Source: Lujinxingia vulgaris
Lineage (GTDB): Bacteria > Myxococcota_A > Bradymonadia > Bradymonadales > Bradymonadaceae
Reading direction: 5' to 3'
Assembly (NCBI RefSeq): GCF_007997005.1
Contig: NZ_VOSL01000142.1
Span: forward strand, 1-64,000
DNA length: 64,000 nt
Shown here: positions 63,828 to 64,000 of the stretch, one piece after another
How positions within the stretch are numbered: the stretch's first letter is position 1
Layout: each line of letters opens with the position of its first letter
Position numbers and translations under genes: made by a program
Notes under the pieces: model-generated
Database searches by the model: none
What the model saw: the letters and a program-made list of their open reading frames with translations, nothing else
Told to the model about the DNA's origin: nothing

Positions 63828-64000
63828 TTTCGAACGCCTGGCACCCGATCTTCTCAATCAGGGTCGCCCCCCTGGCACCCGATCCTCTCAACCTCGATCG
63901 GACGACTGGCACCCGATCTTCTCATCCTCGATCGAACGCCTGGCACCCGATCCTCTCAACCTCGATCGGACGACTGGCACCCGATCTTCTCATCCTCGAT
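63828..64000 (+). repeat. Dispersed repeat running off the right edge, 34-bp period
   Basis: Cores lie at 63835, 63869, 63903, 63937 and 63971, each 34 bases apart. GAACGCCTGGCACCCGATC copies alternate with the variant GGACGACTGGCACCCGATC, so a two-unit (68-bp) higher-order repeat is visible. No gene is seen from 63697 onward. Confidence 0.93.

Overview
The window is 64 kb of GC-rich bacterial chromosome. Gene content points to a myxobacteria-like or Bradymonadales-like member of the former Deltaproteobacteria: a Ser/Thr kinase, an AgmX/PglI-type C-terminal domain, a giant secondary-lipid (Pfa-type) synthase, MMPL transport and very large proteins of unknown role. The taxonomy is inferred; no rRNA is present.

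Layout. 1-190: end of an IS3-family element abutting the first repeat copies. 307-9394: RNase Z, a large S41 (C-terminal processing) protease, a Ser/Thr kinase and a membrane vWA protein. 9676-24388 (minus): one probable operon running from a 4,123-residue lipid megasynthase (two nitronate-monooxygenase-like regions, KS, AT, three ACPs, KS, KR, DH, PPTase) into a biotin carrier protein and an acyl-CoA carboxyltransferase, which probably supply its extender units. An AT-rich leader before the megasynthase holds five regularly spaced 18-bp palindromes resembling TetR/FadR operators. 25290-38318 (plus): a four-gene operon of a tubulin-like GTPase, a second giant membrane protein with a tubulin/Rossmann-like start, a membrane-anchored MrfA/YprA-like SF2 helicase and a lipoprotein. 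This is the best candidate for an undescribed system. 38639-39604: a RAYT-type (REP-associated tyrosine) transposase. 39571-42862: hutI and hutU. 43157-63696: a mostly minus-strand run of an AgmX-like secreted protein, a membrane sulfatase-like protein, a structured ncRNA candidate, a HAD-like protein, plsX, a metallophosphoesterase, an EcsC-like protein, a lipocalin-like secreted protein, an MMPL transporter, two glycosyltransferases (plus strand), tmk, an enoyl-CoA hydratase and a lipoprotein.

The dominant feature is a short repeat with core GAACGCCTGGCACCCGATC, seen roughly 170-180 times by eye in about 30 arrays. It fills nearly every intergenic gap and also sits inside genes. The unit has no stop codon in any of six frames. 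Intergenic arrays mostly repeat every 34 bp (some 37 or 40), while arrays inside genes repeat every 27, 30, 33, 39, 42 or 45 bp, always a multiple of three. Inside genes the arrays lie mainly in interdomain linkers, where they encode peptides such as DRVPGVR, DRTPGTR or GARRSDM. Some copies are the perfect palindrome GGGTGCCTGGCACCC, and the window carries a RAYT transposase, the class known to accompany REP palindromes. Only two ordinary hairpin-plus-T-run terminators were found.
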